Origin: Pyrenophora tritici-repentis
Taxonomy: Eukaryota; Ascomycota; Dothideomycetes; Pleosporales; Pleosporaceae
NCBI RefSeq assembly: GCF_003171515.1
Contig: NC_089390.1
Span: 6,820,001-6,884,000, forward strand
Reading direction: 5' to 3'
Length of the DNA stretch: 64,000 bases
The translations under genes were made by a program, and so were the position numbers. Each line of letters starts with the position of its first letter. Position 1 is the stretch's first letter. Below the pieces are notes generated by a model. The model had not been told where the DNA came from. It searched no databases and worked only from the letters and a program-made list of their open reading frames with translations. Positions 42,426-54,098 of this stretch are shown piece after piece.

Positions 42426-44923
42426 CTAAAACACGATACTTCGCCATGACCTCGACGCCTGCTGTTCGCCCTGGCTCGATTGTGCCACCCCACCATCACC
42501 AGGTAGCTTCAACTCGCCCATGGACTTCAAGAGACGGTTCAGACGCTTGTCTTTTGGGTCAGAGGTGATGGCATCTACATTCACGGGATACTCGCTATCC
42601 ACATGCTCCATCATCGACTGCTCCCTCTGCTCTTCATCCTTGATCCGCGTCCAGTCTTTGAGTAGCTTTACATCGACGGGGTTCATTTCATCGCGCAGTA
42701 TTCGGAATATGAGCTCGGACAGGAAAAAGTTGCGGCCTTGGTCGCGCAAGCCCTTGGCGCACAGGATGAGGGTGGCTCTTGTGGCCTTCATGACAGCTGG
42801 GAAGTGCGTTTGCTGTGCCTCTAGGGTGCGCAAACGCTCCAATGCGTCGAAGCCTAGCTGGACGAGCACTTGGAGCAAGAATATATAGTATGCTTCGAAA
42901 CCGTGCCGATGGTAAAACATGTGGAGCAGCGTCTGTAGACTTGCTTTTGACGCAGCAAACAGCCTTTTTGGACTAAACCTAGCTTTTTGTTGGAAAGTAT
43001 CGGTGTTGTTGAATGCATTCAAGGATTTCTCGTGCTTTAAGAAGGGCTGAAAGGTCATGGTGATCAGGTTATGGAATTGCATACTGCGGTTCCCGGGTTA
43101 GTTATCCACCATTCTGTGGGCGGTTGCTCACCTTACTGCAGGAGAAGATGGGTCGGCATTGCGATGTTGTGTGGCTGCAAAGGCTCAGGAAGCTCGTTAA
43201 ACCACTGCATGAACATGCCGTGATAGCGATCCGCTTGTTGTATGTCAATTTCGTCGTGACCGTCCTTTTCTGGAAGTGCTTTGCCCGCTATATCATTCAT
43301 AATATATCTAAGCTTGTTCAGCGCAAGGAAGGTTTGCCCGAGATGGATAGGAGTCTAGTGGAGCTAATTAGCATGTGTTTGACCGACGGGTAGACCATAT
43401 GGGCAGCTTGAAGATTAGCCGTGCTGTTCACATGGCTGGACATACCAAGTGATCTGCGAGGGGGTACTTGACCCAGATCTCCCCAAAGAAATCATGGGCG
43501 TCTTGATAGTTCGGCAGCCCATCCTGGGGTGGGAGTCGAGAAAGCGGAGGCTTCATGAGGTAAAAGCAGGAGAACCTGGATTTGGATTAGCATCTTGCTT
43601 GATACACGATAGGGAGAGATAGGTGTTGTGAGCTCGTACGCCTGTTGTGAGAAGACGCCCCATGCTGTAATGGTCCTCGAAATGCGCTCCTTCTCACTAA
43701 AATGTGGTTTCACGTTGAACAAATCTAGTTTATCCGCCATAGCCACGGCATGAGTCCATGTCTTCCATCCCATGCTGTCCATTCCATTGGCGAAGTATAT
43801 CCTGCCTAGGATGGTGGCTGCTTGGACAGAGGAAAGATTTATTACACCCTGCTCTTGCTCCAGCTCCCACATTCGCCTCGTCTCGGCCATGAAAAGATAC
43901 GTGTGGGTGGTTGGGTTCCAGAACTCAGCGCGGTGTTGCAGGGTGCCCAGTCCATGCTGGCAAGGTTAGTTAGTACATGGGCGAACAAACGATTTCAAGG
44001 GGAGACTGACGCATGCAGCGGTCAAGATAGAGTTGACAAGAAGTGGCGAGCAGTAATCCGTCCTCACGGCAGTCATATCGTCGAGGAAATGATCCTTGTG
44101 GAAGCAGGGCCAGAGCGGGAATTCGTATAACAAGTATGCCTCGAGGAGCTGGGTGAGAAAGACATCATCTGCGCTGACCGAAGTCCACCTAGATGGCCTC
44201 AGCAGTTGGGGTGAAATTCGCGGATCGTAGATGCGGGCGCCGGGGTATGGGACGCGGTAAATGGCTTGCTGTCTCTGCTCTGCAATGTCGGTGCCATGGT
44301 GGGCTACCTCAGTGGACAAGGCCTTGTAAAGTCGCGAGTTGAGGTATAGGTTGTCGATGCCGTCGAAGAGCGGCATCATGTCGGCAAGATAGGGCGATGT
44401 GAATTGGAACGTCGTGTCCGGGATCAACATCAACTGTAGACGGAGACTGCCATACTCCATGTAGCGCAGAATCGTGTGCACATCAGCGCCACGGCGGATT
44501 TGCGTGAGGATTTGCTGAGTAACATCAACGGGCTGGGAGCGCAAGAGAGCAAAGACTTGCTCGAGCCCACCGTCTATGGCACGCTGTGACAGCATACGCT
44601 GCTCCTGGTTGCGCTTGACAATCTCGGCCCGGGCCGAAGGCAGGATCAGATAGTTGCATGGCGTCTGGCGCTGACGGCACTGTGAGCATTGCGGACGCTC
44701 GACAGAGCACTAGCACATATCAGAGTCAGTGGAAGTCAGAGTGGGTTAGGCCGTGAATGGTTAACATGTAGCATGTCCGCCTTACCTTTGTGATGCGACC
44801 GCGACAGGCCTCACATGCTCCTGCGCCCACAATATCCTCCAACGTCATGGTAGGCTGGCGGCGCCGAAGAGAGACCGAATACTGACCAATGTGGGACGGA
44901 GATTTAGGTGCTGGTACCTTCAT
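42426..44923 (-). CDS. Zn2Cys6 transcription factor, pair A, minus-strand member
   Basis: Six exons: 44923-44786, 44709-44011, 43956-43640, 43575-43446, 43354-43137, 43083-42426 (2160 nt, 719 residues). The first intron splits the zinc cluster after GACEACRGRITK; splicing gives exact CX2CX6CX6CX2CX6C spacing, ending CSQCRQRQTPC. A fungal_trans middle-homology region follows (FPLWPCFHKDHF, LLVNSILTAAC, GRIYFANGMDSMGW, FSCFYLMKPPLSR, TPIHLGQTF). Such proteins are nuclear activators or repressors that bind CGG-type half-sites. All exon boundaries agree with paralog B except one 54-bp intron (43957-44010) that B lacks. It is head-to-head with the pair A plus-strand gene, 390 bp apart. Intact. The target pathway cannot be read from the sequence. 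Confidence 0.88.
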
Positions 44924-45313
44924 GTCAACTGGGCGATGCGTTCCGCAATCTGGTACCTAAATACACATGTGGGGTTTGATCCTCGCAGCCTCTCCCACAT
45001 ATGACGTCGCCACTTACCTGTCGATTAGCTGCGGCTGGAATTGCCTAGGCCAATCATATCGTTTCTCGTCACGAAGTCTACTACGTACCCACAACTATCC
45101 TGCTTACTGTCCAACTTAAACGCTTGTATCTTTGAACAACCCCACTCTCTCCGTCAGAGCTACATAACTACGAAACTCTGCCCTAAGTCTACCGTCAGAC
45201 AACTTGACAAACCTATCCCAGGGGTCCCACCACACGGACGCACATGTTATCCATCGCCCTTACAACCTCGGACTGTCCCCAGCACCTATTGCCCTTTCTC
45301 GGATACTGGCTGT
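44924..45313. promoter_or_regulatory. Divergent promoter of regulator pair A
   Basis: 390 bp between two divergent start codons. The equivalent interval in pair B is 341 bp (58406-58746) and retains similar phrases, for example the TGACGTCGCCACTTAC segment at about 45,003. Co-regulation of both genes is inferred from the layout only. Confidence 0.5.
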
Positions 45314-48181
45314 ATGGACGACCAGTACCCTCATCCGCCTGAGGGCCCCAGTTCTTCGAATCGGCTAGACGCAAAGGTGGCTATCCCTAGAATCCAAGGT
45401 CACGACTATCAGATGCCAACGACTGCACGAACGCCCCGGGTGCGTACCGACGTAGTGAGCACGGCCGTAAGTACTAACTGTCTACAAGCTTGCCTATTGG
45501 ATCGGTCCTAACGTCCGCACCTAGTGTACCCAGTGCCGCAAGCGAAGTGGGTCCCTCTTAGTCCCATGCCTCGCCACTTCGGCTAGCTGCTGTTTTGCCG
45601 AGACCAGGGCCAGCGCTTACTGACTGCTGCCAGAGATCAAATGCTCTGGTGATCGTCCAAGTTGCTTCAATTGTACTAAGCAGGACCATGACTGTCACTA
45701 TGACCAGGGGCGCAAGGACCGGCTACAAGGGTTCGTCAACTGCACGAATCATGCGGCCACAACTTGTTTTAACAATGCCCCAGGGCAATACGCAAAAACC
45801 AGCTTCTAATCCAGCTTCTAATTAATATCAGCGGCCAGCTCGACGATGAGACCAAAAAGAGGGTCGAGGATACGCTAGCATCGTTCGAAGATGACACTCC
45901 TCCCCCTCCTCTCTCACGCCCGCCTGTGTCGCAGAACAAGCGACCGAGGCAAGTCTCGTCACCCCAATACAACGACGACGCCATGAGCCCTACCTCTGCC
46001 GATGGCGGAGAAGCTCATGTCTCGGCTTCAGTGGGGTCAAATGGAGACTTGGACTTCATCCAGAAAGATCTCCTACAGAATAATGATGCAGACAGTGCAG
46101 TAGGCTATCTGGGCCGTAACTCGCAGGTTCAGTGGCTCCGCGCGCTCAAGATCAAAGTAGAACAACCGGAAGACGAACCTTCTGGTATATCATACGGACC
46201 ACCTGGAGACACGGGCGAGGCCTTCAATAAGCGTGCCGAGGCACTTCATGCACGTCAGGAGAAGTCTGAAAGCAGGGGCGTTCATCAAAGATCCTTTACC
46301 AGCTATTACTTCTACCTCGACCGTACCAATATCGAAATCGACATTGATGACCCACACATCATTCCTTCTGCTCAAACCGCCGAGCGGCTGTTTGAATACT
46401 ATAAAAAAGCCGTCCACAGTCCCTTCAAGATCCTGGACGATATCTTCGAAGCCCAATTGCAGATGTTCTTTAGTGAGCAACACGGCTTCACCTTCCATGT
46501 AAGCTCCAAGTGGAAGGCCATAATGAATCTCATATTCGCCATTGGTGCGCGCTACTCGTACCTCGTCGACGCCGGATGGCGAGCCGACGACCGTGACCAT
46601 CTGGTGTACATGTGGAGAGCGGTGCATCTCTTGCAGCTTGATACCATGAACACTCTTGTCTCCCATCCCGATCAGTCACTAATACAGGTAAGCATCTTTA
46701 CCCATTCAGTGCGTTCCATCTGACCCTGTTAGGCTACTGGTCTTCTCTCATTCTACTATCTAACTATCGGCCATGTTAGTAGGTAAGCAATGACCCGAAG
46801 GACACATGCGTCGTACATTGGAAATCTCATCACATCCTAACTCGCTTTTCTAGGGCTTGGTACATGATTGGTATCGCTATTCGTCATGCCCAAGCTGCAG
46901 GTCTTCACCTTAGATTCAAGGATCCCGCCATCTCTCCCAAGAGGAAGAAGACGCTAGCCCAAATTTGGTGGGCCTTATACTCTATCGAGTCCATCCTAAC
47001 TTCCATAACTGGAAGGCCTCGCACCATAGCCGCAGAAGACTGCACAGTACCTCTGCCAGGCGTAGTGGGGTCCGATATGCAGACATCACATGGAAATACG
47101 ACGCCCAACTTATCTACCACCTTGTCCTTGAGTCGAGGGTCTGGTTCCTCTATCAATGAGCAGGGTACCAATGTGAGTGTGCATTCGTTCGATGTAGCAT
47201 ATATCAGGCTTGACATCCTGATGGACAAGATTCTGTCTGGTCTGTATTCCACGAGAAAGTCTTCCAAGTCGTGGAAGGTTGCACAGGGCGAGATTGCTTC
47301 ACTTTCTAAAGAATTGGAAGCTTGGGCTATCCAATCATTGGCAAACGGGCCATCTTCCGCCACTTCTAAGCACAACTTGAGTCGCGAGAAGTTATTGCTT
47401 TACTTCTATTACCACAGCGCCAAGATATGCATTACTCGCCCATGTTTATGCCGGTTGGATCTGCGCATCAAGGGACAGAGCAAAGAATCGTCTCACTTTG
47501 ATCAGAAGATGGCCGAAGCTTGCATAAGTGCGGCGTTAGACATTACTTCTATACTGCCTGACCCCCCTAACCCCAAGTGGCTCTACGAGAACGGCCCCTG
47601 GTGGGCCGCTGTGCATATCAGTAAGCATTACAAATTATATTAAAACTGACTTCGCTGACATGTACTGTGCAGTCATGCAAAGTCTCACAGTGCTCCTTGA
47701 GCTCTCATTAGGCGCCATCCACTTGGCTGTCAACAAATCTCACGTGACATCGTGCGTCGATAAGCTCATAAGATGGCTGCAGTCCATGAAACTAGTCGAT
47801 GCCGTTAGCGGGAGTGCATACAATGTCGTGGCCAAAATTCTGAGTAAACAGAGCGAAGAAGAAGCGGCTGCAAAGGAGATGCCTAAGCCACAACCGACAA
47901 CAGATGGCCAACAACAGTACAGCCCCCATAATGTTACCCCTGCTTCGCAGCAGAAGCATTACGTTCAACCGCTCATTTCGGAATCACTGAATAGTATGTG
48001 GCCGAGCTCCGATGCCTTCAGTAGTGGTGCCTTCAGTAATGGTGCCTTTTTGCCCCAATCCAACACAGGCAACTTCTACCCGGATGATATATCAGGGGCT
48101 AGCTACTTCAACGATTCCAATGCAGGGCTCTATGAGTTTGGTCAGCCGTGCATGAACATGTTCTATGGGAACCCATACTAG
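45314..48181 (+). CDS. Zn2Cys6 transcription factor, pair A, plus-strand member
   Basis: Seven exons: 45314-45466, 45525-45546, 45634-45730, 45784-46687, 46733-46782, 46854-47620, 47673-48181 (2502 nt, 833 residues). A 22-nt micro-exon carries the first two cysteines (CTQCRKR); joined to exon 3 it gives exact CX2CX6CX6CX2CX6C spacing (to FNCTKQDHDC). The middle homology region includes SYYFYLDRTNIEIDI, AIGARYSYLV, LSFYYLTIGHVSRAWYMIGIAIRHAQAAGLHL and AQIWWALYSIESILTSITGRP, typical of fungal_trans (PF04082). The C-terminus is glutamine/asparagine/serine-rich, a plausible activation domain. Exons 2-5 have exactly the same lengths in paralog B. The gene is intact and head-to-head with the minus-strand regulator. 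Confidence 0.88.
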
Positions 48182-49001
48182 TGTCAGATAATAGCACTGT
48201 TGAAGATGAGAGCGTACAGACGCTGGGTTAGACTAGCGCGACCCGGCATCTGTGAGAGCCAATCGGATCACAGGAAGACTTGGCACCCCCTAGGTGTGCC
48301 CACAACCGTAGACAGAACAAACACACAATCAATCATCAATATCATCACCATTATTATCTATTTCATCAGTATTCCAGATGAGAGTGAATATCTGACAACT
48401 AGACGACGTTTGGCTAGTGGAAATGGGATCCGCTGGCGTTTGAGGGTCAGGGCCAGGGCCAGGGTCAACAGCAAAACTAGGACCAAGAGGCTAGACGAGG
48501 GTCAATTACAGTAATATTTTGCGGATATCAGTGCAATAGCCTCATAGGTCGTGGGTTTAATATTTGTTTCCCCAAGCTGAGGAAGACGCTGTTGAGATTT
48601 TGGTTCCTTCCCTACTTCAGGAACACAGCATATGGTGGTTTTCTTTTGCTCTGTGATAGACACAAGTTGTACATTGGCAAAAAGTCATAAAGCTTAATAA
48701 TTAATCACTTGCGCGAATCGCTATGTAGACTCCGTAGCGCCCCATTGTATCGCAGTAGACAAGACGTCAACAACTGCATATGAGAACTGCGTTGATTGTC
48801 CTACGGAGTAGATACACAAGGTTATATACATGAGATGTGCGTAAGCACATGACGGCAAAGGAGTGAAAGTGAAGGTTGTAGAACATTCGGCCAAGAAGCA
48901 TCGGGCCGATTCCAAGAAGGGTAGTCCTGAATGGCAACACATTGCAATAAGAATATGCCCATGATAACAAGGCCACCTGCAAAGGTTATTTATATCACTA
49001 G
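48182..49001. other. Spacer downstream of pair A
   Basis: About 820 bp without a supported gene. It contains a short GGGTCAGGGCCAGGGCCAGGG-like run near 48,445 and otherwise unremarkable sequence. Confidence 0.5.
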
Positions 49002-49607
49002 TGTCGGCATACACACGGTGTGTCGCCTAATGAGGCCCAATGTACCGCCTCGATCCTACTTCGGCCCAACTCGGACCCAACGTTATGTATACCTTCGTAG
49101 CCCTCACATTCGTAGAATCATTATACACCGGAATACCAATACACAAGATTACCTTAGTTACTGTTATTCACCGTACGATCGTACAAGGCCTTCTAACACT
49201 AATTAGTAATTGCACAGCAGTCACAGACAGTTAGGTTAAGAAGAGATAGATTCTTTACCCCGCGCGTTCCCTAGATTGCCTATATTAGCAAGGCGGAGTT
49301 ATCTATACTAAGCTCACTGTTAGCTATATCAGGCGTCGTTCGTGGCTAGCGACCAACCGTTACAGCCGTATTAGAAGCGTTCTAAGACGCCGTCTATACA
49401 CGCGCCAACCGACCGGTTGAGATTTGACCCGTGTACAACCCACGACCACCGACGCATCTCTAGCGAACGCAGCTAGCGCAACAAGCGTTAATAAGAACAC
49501 AATAGCAGGAGAGAGAATATTATTAGAAAGAGCACTAGTAGCCAGGACACCGGCAGTAGGAATAGCGAGCAGTAGTAGAAGAGTGGTACCCACACTAGAG
49601 GCGCTAC
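49002..49607 (+). mobile_element. Truncated Copia relic (5' LTR plus leader)
   Basis: 49002-49198 is a diverged LTR (TGTCGGCATACACACGG to CCTTCTAACA) followed by a leader that aligns with the leader of the intact Copia (for example CACAGACAG and AAGAAGAGA phrases at about 49,220-49,250). The relic stops at the left end of the hAT element at 49,608, and I could not find its continuation on the other side of the hAT. Confidence 0.75.
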
Positions 49608-49778
49608 CAGTGATCGGAATGGTCTGGTCTGGTCTGGTCTGAGGGTACAGACCAGACCAGACCAGGTGCTTACATAAGGACCGGTCCGACCAGACCGGTC
49701 CGACCAACAAGACCGCCAAGAATGAGGCTGAAGCAAAGAAGGAAGCCGAGGAAATGTGTTTTACTACTGACTGTCAAT

Positions 49779-52076
49779 CTAGTCGTCTTCGTTCTCACTA
49801 TCCTCGATATCGCTGTTCCCCTCAGCTTGGGGCTTTCCATACCAGGCCCGGAGACACTCGCACGCTTCTATAATATCTGCCTTCAGCCTACCACGGCGAT
49901 CGACGATAGTAAGCTTCGCGCTACTAAAAAGACGTTCGCATTCATCCGACATAGGCGAGATCGCAAACATGTCTAGAGCGAAGCGAGCGAGATCTCGTTG
50001 GGAGTCGTAGCGAGATAGCCAGTACGCAATAGCCTCATTGCAACCTGCCTCTTCGTTATGAAGCCGGTCAGTAGAGATGTATTGTTCATACAAATCAGTT
50101 GTAGAAACTGGAGCGTCTATTCGAATGCGCTTATGTTCCCGCTGGCGATCAAATGCTGGGTCAGGATCTCTCTCCTTCCTGGCTGGTGGTGGCAGCATCT
50201 CGACAGGGTACCTTCCCTTATACTCTGTCTCCCAGAGATGCTTCACCGCTAATTGTGCGTTTTCAAACCACCTCTTCTTCTCTTCGTCGCCATGAAGAAC
50301 CCACTCTTGCCTGAACCATCCCCACTTGCGATATGGATCAAGGATTTGAGCCGCATAATATGCCGGTGGAAGGTCAGTATCTTCAGGGAATCGATTTTGC
50401 CAATTCAGCTGCTGATTGTTATAGTACTCAACGCACTTTAACCAAGCAGCATCAGCGCAGCCTTGAAGGTACTTCCATGTAAAGTTGTTATCGTCCTCAG
50501 TGTGGATGTCGTGGTAGTGATCCTTCGTCTCGCTTATCTCCCGGAGAAGGCAGTCCAAAGTTGAAAACCAGTCCGCAAGTGACGTCTTCTTACCTTCAGA
50601 AAGCAAAGTTGCAGCATAGAAGTCTTTGAGAGCGAGTTCAATCTTTTCAAGCTCAAACCAGTGCTGTCCATCAAGCTTAAAGTTCGCGATCCCTACGGAG
50701 CCCTTTCCAGGTACATGACGAGCCGAGAAGAGCTCTAAACGTTCTCGAACATTTAATGCACGTGTAATCGAATAAAACCATGAGTTCCAGCGGGTCGAGT
50801 TGTTCTGGATAAGCTCAAGCCCGTCGAATTGCGAAAGATCTCCGCCGATAATAATTGTAGCAAACTCCTCACGCCGTTGTGGAGTAAGCCTGATGTATCG
50901 CACCAGGTTGTGAAGACGACCCAAACATCCGAACTTCTTCCAGAGCTCTTCCACCTTCGTATAGTCGCCACGTTGATGATGCTTCTCCAGCTTCGCAAGA
51001 TACTTCTCACAGTTTCGCCCCATAAGGAACGCCTGGCAACAGAGGTTGATGACATGGCCCAAGCAACGCAGCCGGCGATGACGACGTTGTTTTGACTTCA
51101 TCCATGGGCAGAGATCCTTGAGTATAAACTCAACAGCGGTATCATTTGCCGAGGCATTATCCAGCATAAAGTATCCAATCTGATCTCCGCTAATGTCGTA
51201 TTCTTCCAGCAATTCAAGGACCACCGATCCAAGATTCTCTCCAGTATGTTCGCCGTATATACGTCGCATACCTAAAGCGGTAACACGTCGCATGCCGGTA
51301 GTATCAATCCACATAGCGACGACGCCTAGGATAGCGTAAGGGTTTGGTGAAGTCCAGAGATCAAAGGAGATAGAGATCCTACTCCGTGAATGGTGTAGGT
51401 CCTCCCTAAGCTGTTGCTTCTTCGATATGAATGCATTCATTACCCAGCTTCGGATAGTCTTCGCAGCCTTCGGGAGGTGGTTGAGTAGTGCCGGATTTAA
51501 AAAGAGGAGTAGTTCACGAAAGTACTGGTTCTCTAATTGAAAGAAGGCGATATGGCAGTACACAATCCAACGAATTAGAAGCTCTTTAAACTTCTCTACT
51601 GACTCCTTCCAGAAAAAGATGCTGGAAGCAGCCCCATCCTTTTGCTGGTCGATTATAGACTTCCGTACAGAACCCTTTCGCTTGATGCCACTCTGGGGAT
51701 CAATCTGGTGCTTCTGTTCCAGGTGATTCCGGATCCTAGAAGTGCCATTGATGACAAACAACTCTTGCTTGCTCTTCCCAACCCTGCACTCATGGCAGTA
51801 ATACACCTCTTTCTTATCGCTATCTCGAATGTATTGGAGTCCGTACTTCCAGATGTGTGATGTACCTTGACGGAAATCCTTCCTTGCAATTATTGCACGT
51901 TTCACGTACGTGATACCGCCCTGCACGAACTCATCTGGAGATTCGTGATATTGAATAGGAGTGGGTGATAGTATAGGGGTGGGTGATGACGTGGGGATAG
52001 GAGATGGAGTAAGAGACGTTAAATCTAGTCTTATAATATTCGATGGGGACGGTGAGGTTGGTGTTGAAGGCTCCAT
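49779..52076 (-). CDS. hAT transposase, copy 1
   Basis: 765 residues, single exon, ATG at 52076. The N-terminus is proline/serine/threonine-rich. A BED-type zinc finger lies at about residues 85-140 (YYCHECRV ... RNHLEQKH). The DDE/RNase-H-like core contains SISFDLWTSPNPYAILG and GYFMLDNASANDTAVE; the C-terminal hAT dimerisation domain has FALDMFAISPMSDECERLFSSAKL. It cuts and pastes the element, giving 8-bp duplications. Identical in protein sequence to the copy at 61,403. A 164-bp insertion 56 bp upstream of its start codon may alter its promoter or 5' UTR. Confidence 0.94.
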   Translation of the reverse strand: MEPSTPTSPSPSNIIRLDLTSLTPSPIPTSSPTPILSPTPIQYHESPDEFVQGGITYVKRAIIARKDFRQGTSHIWKYGLQYIRDSDKKEVYYCHECRVGKSKQELFVINGTSRIRNHLEQKHQIDPQSGIKRKGSVRKSIIDQQKDGAASSIFFWKESVEKFKELLIRWIVYCHIAFFQLENQYFRELLLFLNPALLNHLPKAAKTIRSWVMNAFISKKQQLREDLHHSRSRISISFDLWTSPNPYAILGVVAMWIDTTGMRRVTALGMRRIYGEHTGENLGSVVLELLEEYDISGDQIGYFMLDNASANDTAVEFILKDLCPWMKSKQRRHRRLRCLGHVINLCCQAFLMGRNCEKYLAKLEKHHQRGDYTKVEELWKKFGCLGRLHNLVRYIRLTPQRREEFATIIIGGDLSQFDGLELIQNNSTRWNSWFYSITRALNVRERLELFSARHVPGKGSVGIANFKLDGQHWFELEKIELALKDFYAATLLSEGKKTSLADWFSTLDCLLREISETKDHYHDIHTEDDNNFTWKYLQGCADAAWLKCVEYYNNQQLNWQNRFPEDTDLPPAYYAAQILDPYRKWGWFRQEWVLHGDEEKKRWFENAQLAVKHLWETEYKGRYPVEMLPPPARKERDPDPAFDRQREHKRIRIDAPVSTTDLYEQYISTDRLHNEEAGCNEAIAYWLSRYDSQRDLARFALDMFAISPMSDECERLFSSAKLTIVDRRGRLKADIIEACECLRAWYGKPQAEGNSDIEDSENEDD

Positions 52077-52131
52077 AACAATAGTATATAAGTAGGTTGT
52101 TAAGGACTTGATTGTTCTATGTAAGTAGAAG

Positions 52132-52295
52132 TGTCAGATATAATGAGATATTGCACAAAAGTGATGGATGTTGATGATTGTGTGTATTGTGTTCTGTCTA
52201 TCGTGTGTCCGCGCTTGTGGCCCTCTTGAGGGGCGCACTGATCCTCTCTACGCTGATTGGTTGCTGCCAACGTCGAGTAACCCTGCTATCTGACA
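52132..52295. mobile_element. 164-bp insertion (probable solo LTR) in hAT copy 1
   Basis: Starts TGTCAGATA and ends TATCTGACA, flanked by an exact 5-bp duplication AGAAG (52127-52131, 52296-52300). hAT copy 2 has the empty site (about 63,752). The TG...CA ends and 5-bp duplication favour a solo LTR; a MITE with 9-bp inverted ends is the alternative. Confidence 0.85.
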
Positions 52296-52482
52296 AGAAG
52301 ACTTACCTTGATCTTAATGACTCATATTGTGCTAAATTTTCTGGCTAGATTAGTCTAAGATCTAGTCACGTGGACCTATTTATAGCCGGACCGGTCCGAT
52401 CATCTAGACCGGTCCGACCACGGTCTCAAAAAATCGCCAGACCAGACCAAGACCAAGTCAGACCAGACCATTCCGATCACTG

Positions 52483-54098
52483 GTTCCGCGTGGGTTGTCG
52501 GGCGACTAGGTGGGATAGTAGGTATTTGGAAGAACAATCTAATTCTATATAAACGATAGAACAACTAGTATCAATCTGCGTAAGAGAAGAACTTATGAGA
52601 GAGTTGACCACAACGAGTGTATCAAGGGAATCCTCCACAACTATATACTCTTTGCCTTTGTCCTGTGCCATCACAGCCAAGGCCTGCCATCACCGATGTC
52701 AGCCTCAGTATGTGATGGGTGCTATCACCCTCAGGTTATGCCATCACTGATGGCACCGTCTTGGCGTGATGGCAGTCACGTGATCCTTGGCGCGCCCCGC
52801 GCGGGTCATCACCTTGTGACTTGCGCGACAGTTGGCCTCCAACCTCGCATCCTTCGTCTAGGGGAGACATCTAGTCTTGGTTTGTAACAGGTAGCTCTAA
52901 ACGAAACTTACAAAGCGAACTTACGTGTCTACTAGTTAGATATATACCGTATTAAGGGAGGAACGCAGCAAAACCCTAAAAACTTGTACCAAACTTGCGC
53001 AACTATTAGCCAGATCCAAATTGCCGTATTAGGCAGGTTTATGGAACCACTGTTGAACGCGGCAAAACTGAAAGCCGAAAGTAAACTCGCGCCTACTGAT
53101 TAGACATATATACCGCATTGGGCAGTTTAGTTGAGTAACTGTCGAATACTGCGTAGGCTTAGGATTACAAACTCGCCCGTCTATTGGTCGTGCTCAACAT
53201 GCCAAAGAAGGCAAGTAAGAGGCAAACTGTCGAACGCGGCAAACTTCAAGAGAACGCTTTCCAGCGGTTCTTAAACGATGCTTATTGGCTATATCCATCT
53301 TGCAAGGATGAGAAAGACTGTTGAAGACTGCACAGCTCTTGCATCTTTTCGTAAGTTCCTGAATGCTGTACTACACCCTGATTGGGCCCACTTTAACGCG
53401 CTTTACTCATGTTTAGTTCCTATCGCATTCACTTTGAATGTATGAACCTGTGTGCAACTGCATCTGATGTCGCCTTCTACCAGTTGGAGATTTCAATACT
53501 TGACAACGTGGAGAAGATGTTGGATTCAAAGTATGCACAGGGTAATCACATGTCAAGGTCTTAAGGGCTTGTTGTTGCACTCACACACTGAGTGTCCTTC
53601 GTATAATACTTTTACTATCGTGCTTCTTCTTGATGCCTGAGAACAATAGGCGAGTCTCTATTAGTGAGCACGAATTTCGAGCTCTTGCTACCTATCCATG
53701 TATACAGGGTCCTTCGTCGAGATCTTTACATCTGATGCGTCTCTGGCGATCAGGTTACGGCGCCCTGCAACTCAAATCTACATTTCCATGATTGGCCGCG
53801 GAGCATGCCGGCGTCTGCAGCCACAACAACGTACAAAATACACCTATCTGTCGCAAGTTTCCCTAGGAAACTGACATTATTACGCGTCCGTGCCTTGGAG
53901 CATATACCCCGAAGTTGCTTGGGCCGGTACATTACGGCGTTTGGCAGAGTCGTTGACGTCATGGTGAGCCCTCGATCCGGTATGGGCGACTGGGCATCTC
54001 ACGGTTTATTGTGTGGAATGTGATGGCTTGGGGGCGGATGTCTCTTTGATCTTTCTTTCACTTATATCTTTCTTTGTGTCCATCGAACAAACTCTATT
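52483..54098. other. Gene-poor spacer with short repeats
   Basis: 1.6 kb without a supported gene. 52,660-52,790 has several GCCATCAC/GTGATGGC words in both orientations. 52,940-53,250 is a degenerate repeat (separate entry). A weakly coding-like stretch around 53,310-53,560 could not be assigned. Confidence 0.5.
52930..53250. repeat. Degenerate repeat array, inverted relative to 1340-1740
   Basis: Cores TATATACCGTATTAAGG (52,941), TTGCCGTATTAGGCAGG (53,021) and TATATACCGCATTGGGCAG (53,105) are the reverse complement of the CTTGCCTAATACGG cores near the window start. The companion word GTTGAACGCGG also recurs (about 53,050 and 53,225). Same repeat family in opposite orientation. Confidence 0.6.

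Larger units (their letters stand above)
49608..52482 (-). mobile_element. hAT DNA transposon, copy 1
   Basis: 2875 bp, with inverted ends CAGTGATCGGAATGGTCTGG matching for about 24 bp. Subterminal regions hold several GGTCTGGTCT words and the palindrome GGACCGGTCC in both arms, probable transposase-binding sites. The flanking octamers GGCGCTAC and GTTCCGCG do not match, so one flank has been rearranged. It contains a nested 164-bp insertion at 52,132 and lacks 25 bp present in copy 2. It encodes the same transposase protein as copy 2. Confidence 0.93.

Noticed and set aside
45595..45825. Separate small ORF in the 5' part of the pair A plus-strand regulator
   Set aside because: It is a mis-framed read across introns 2 and 3; the spliced frame gives the zinc cluster instead.
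48431..48475. GGGTCAGGGCCAGGG run considered as a telomere-like or G-quadruplex element
   Set aside because: Only a few imperfect units; it does not match the TTAGGG fungal telomere repeat.
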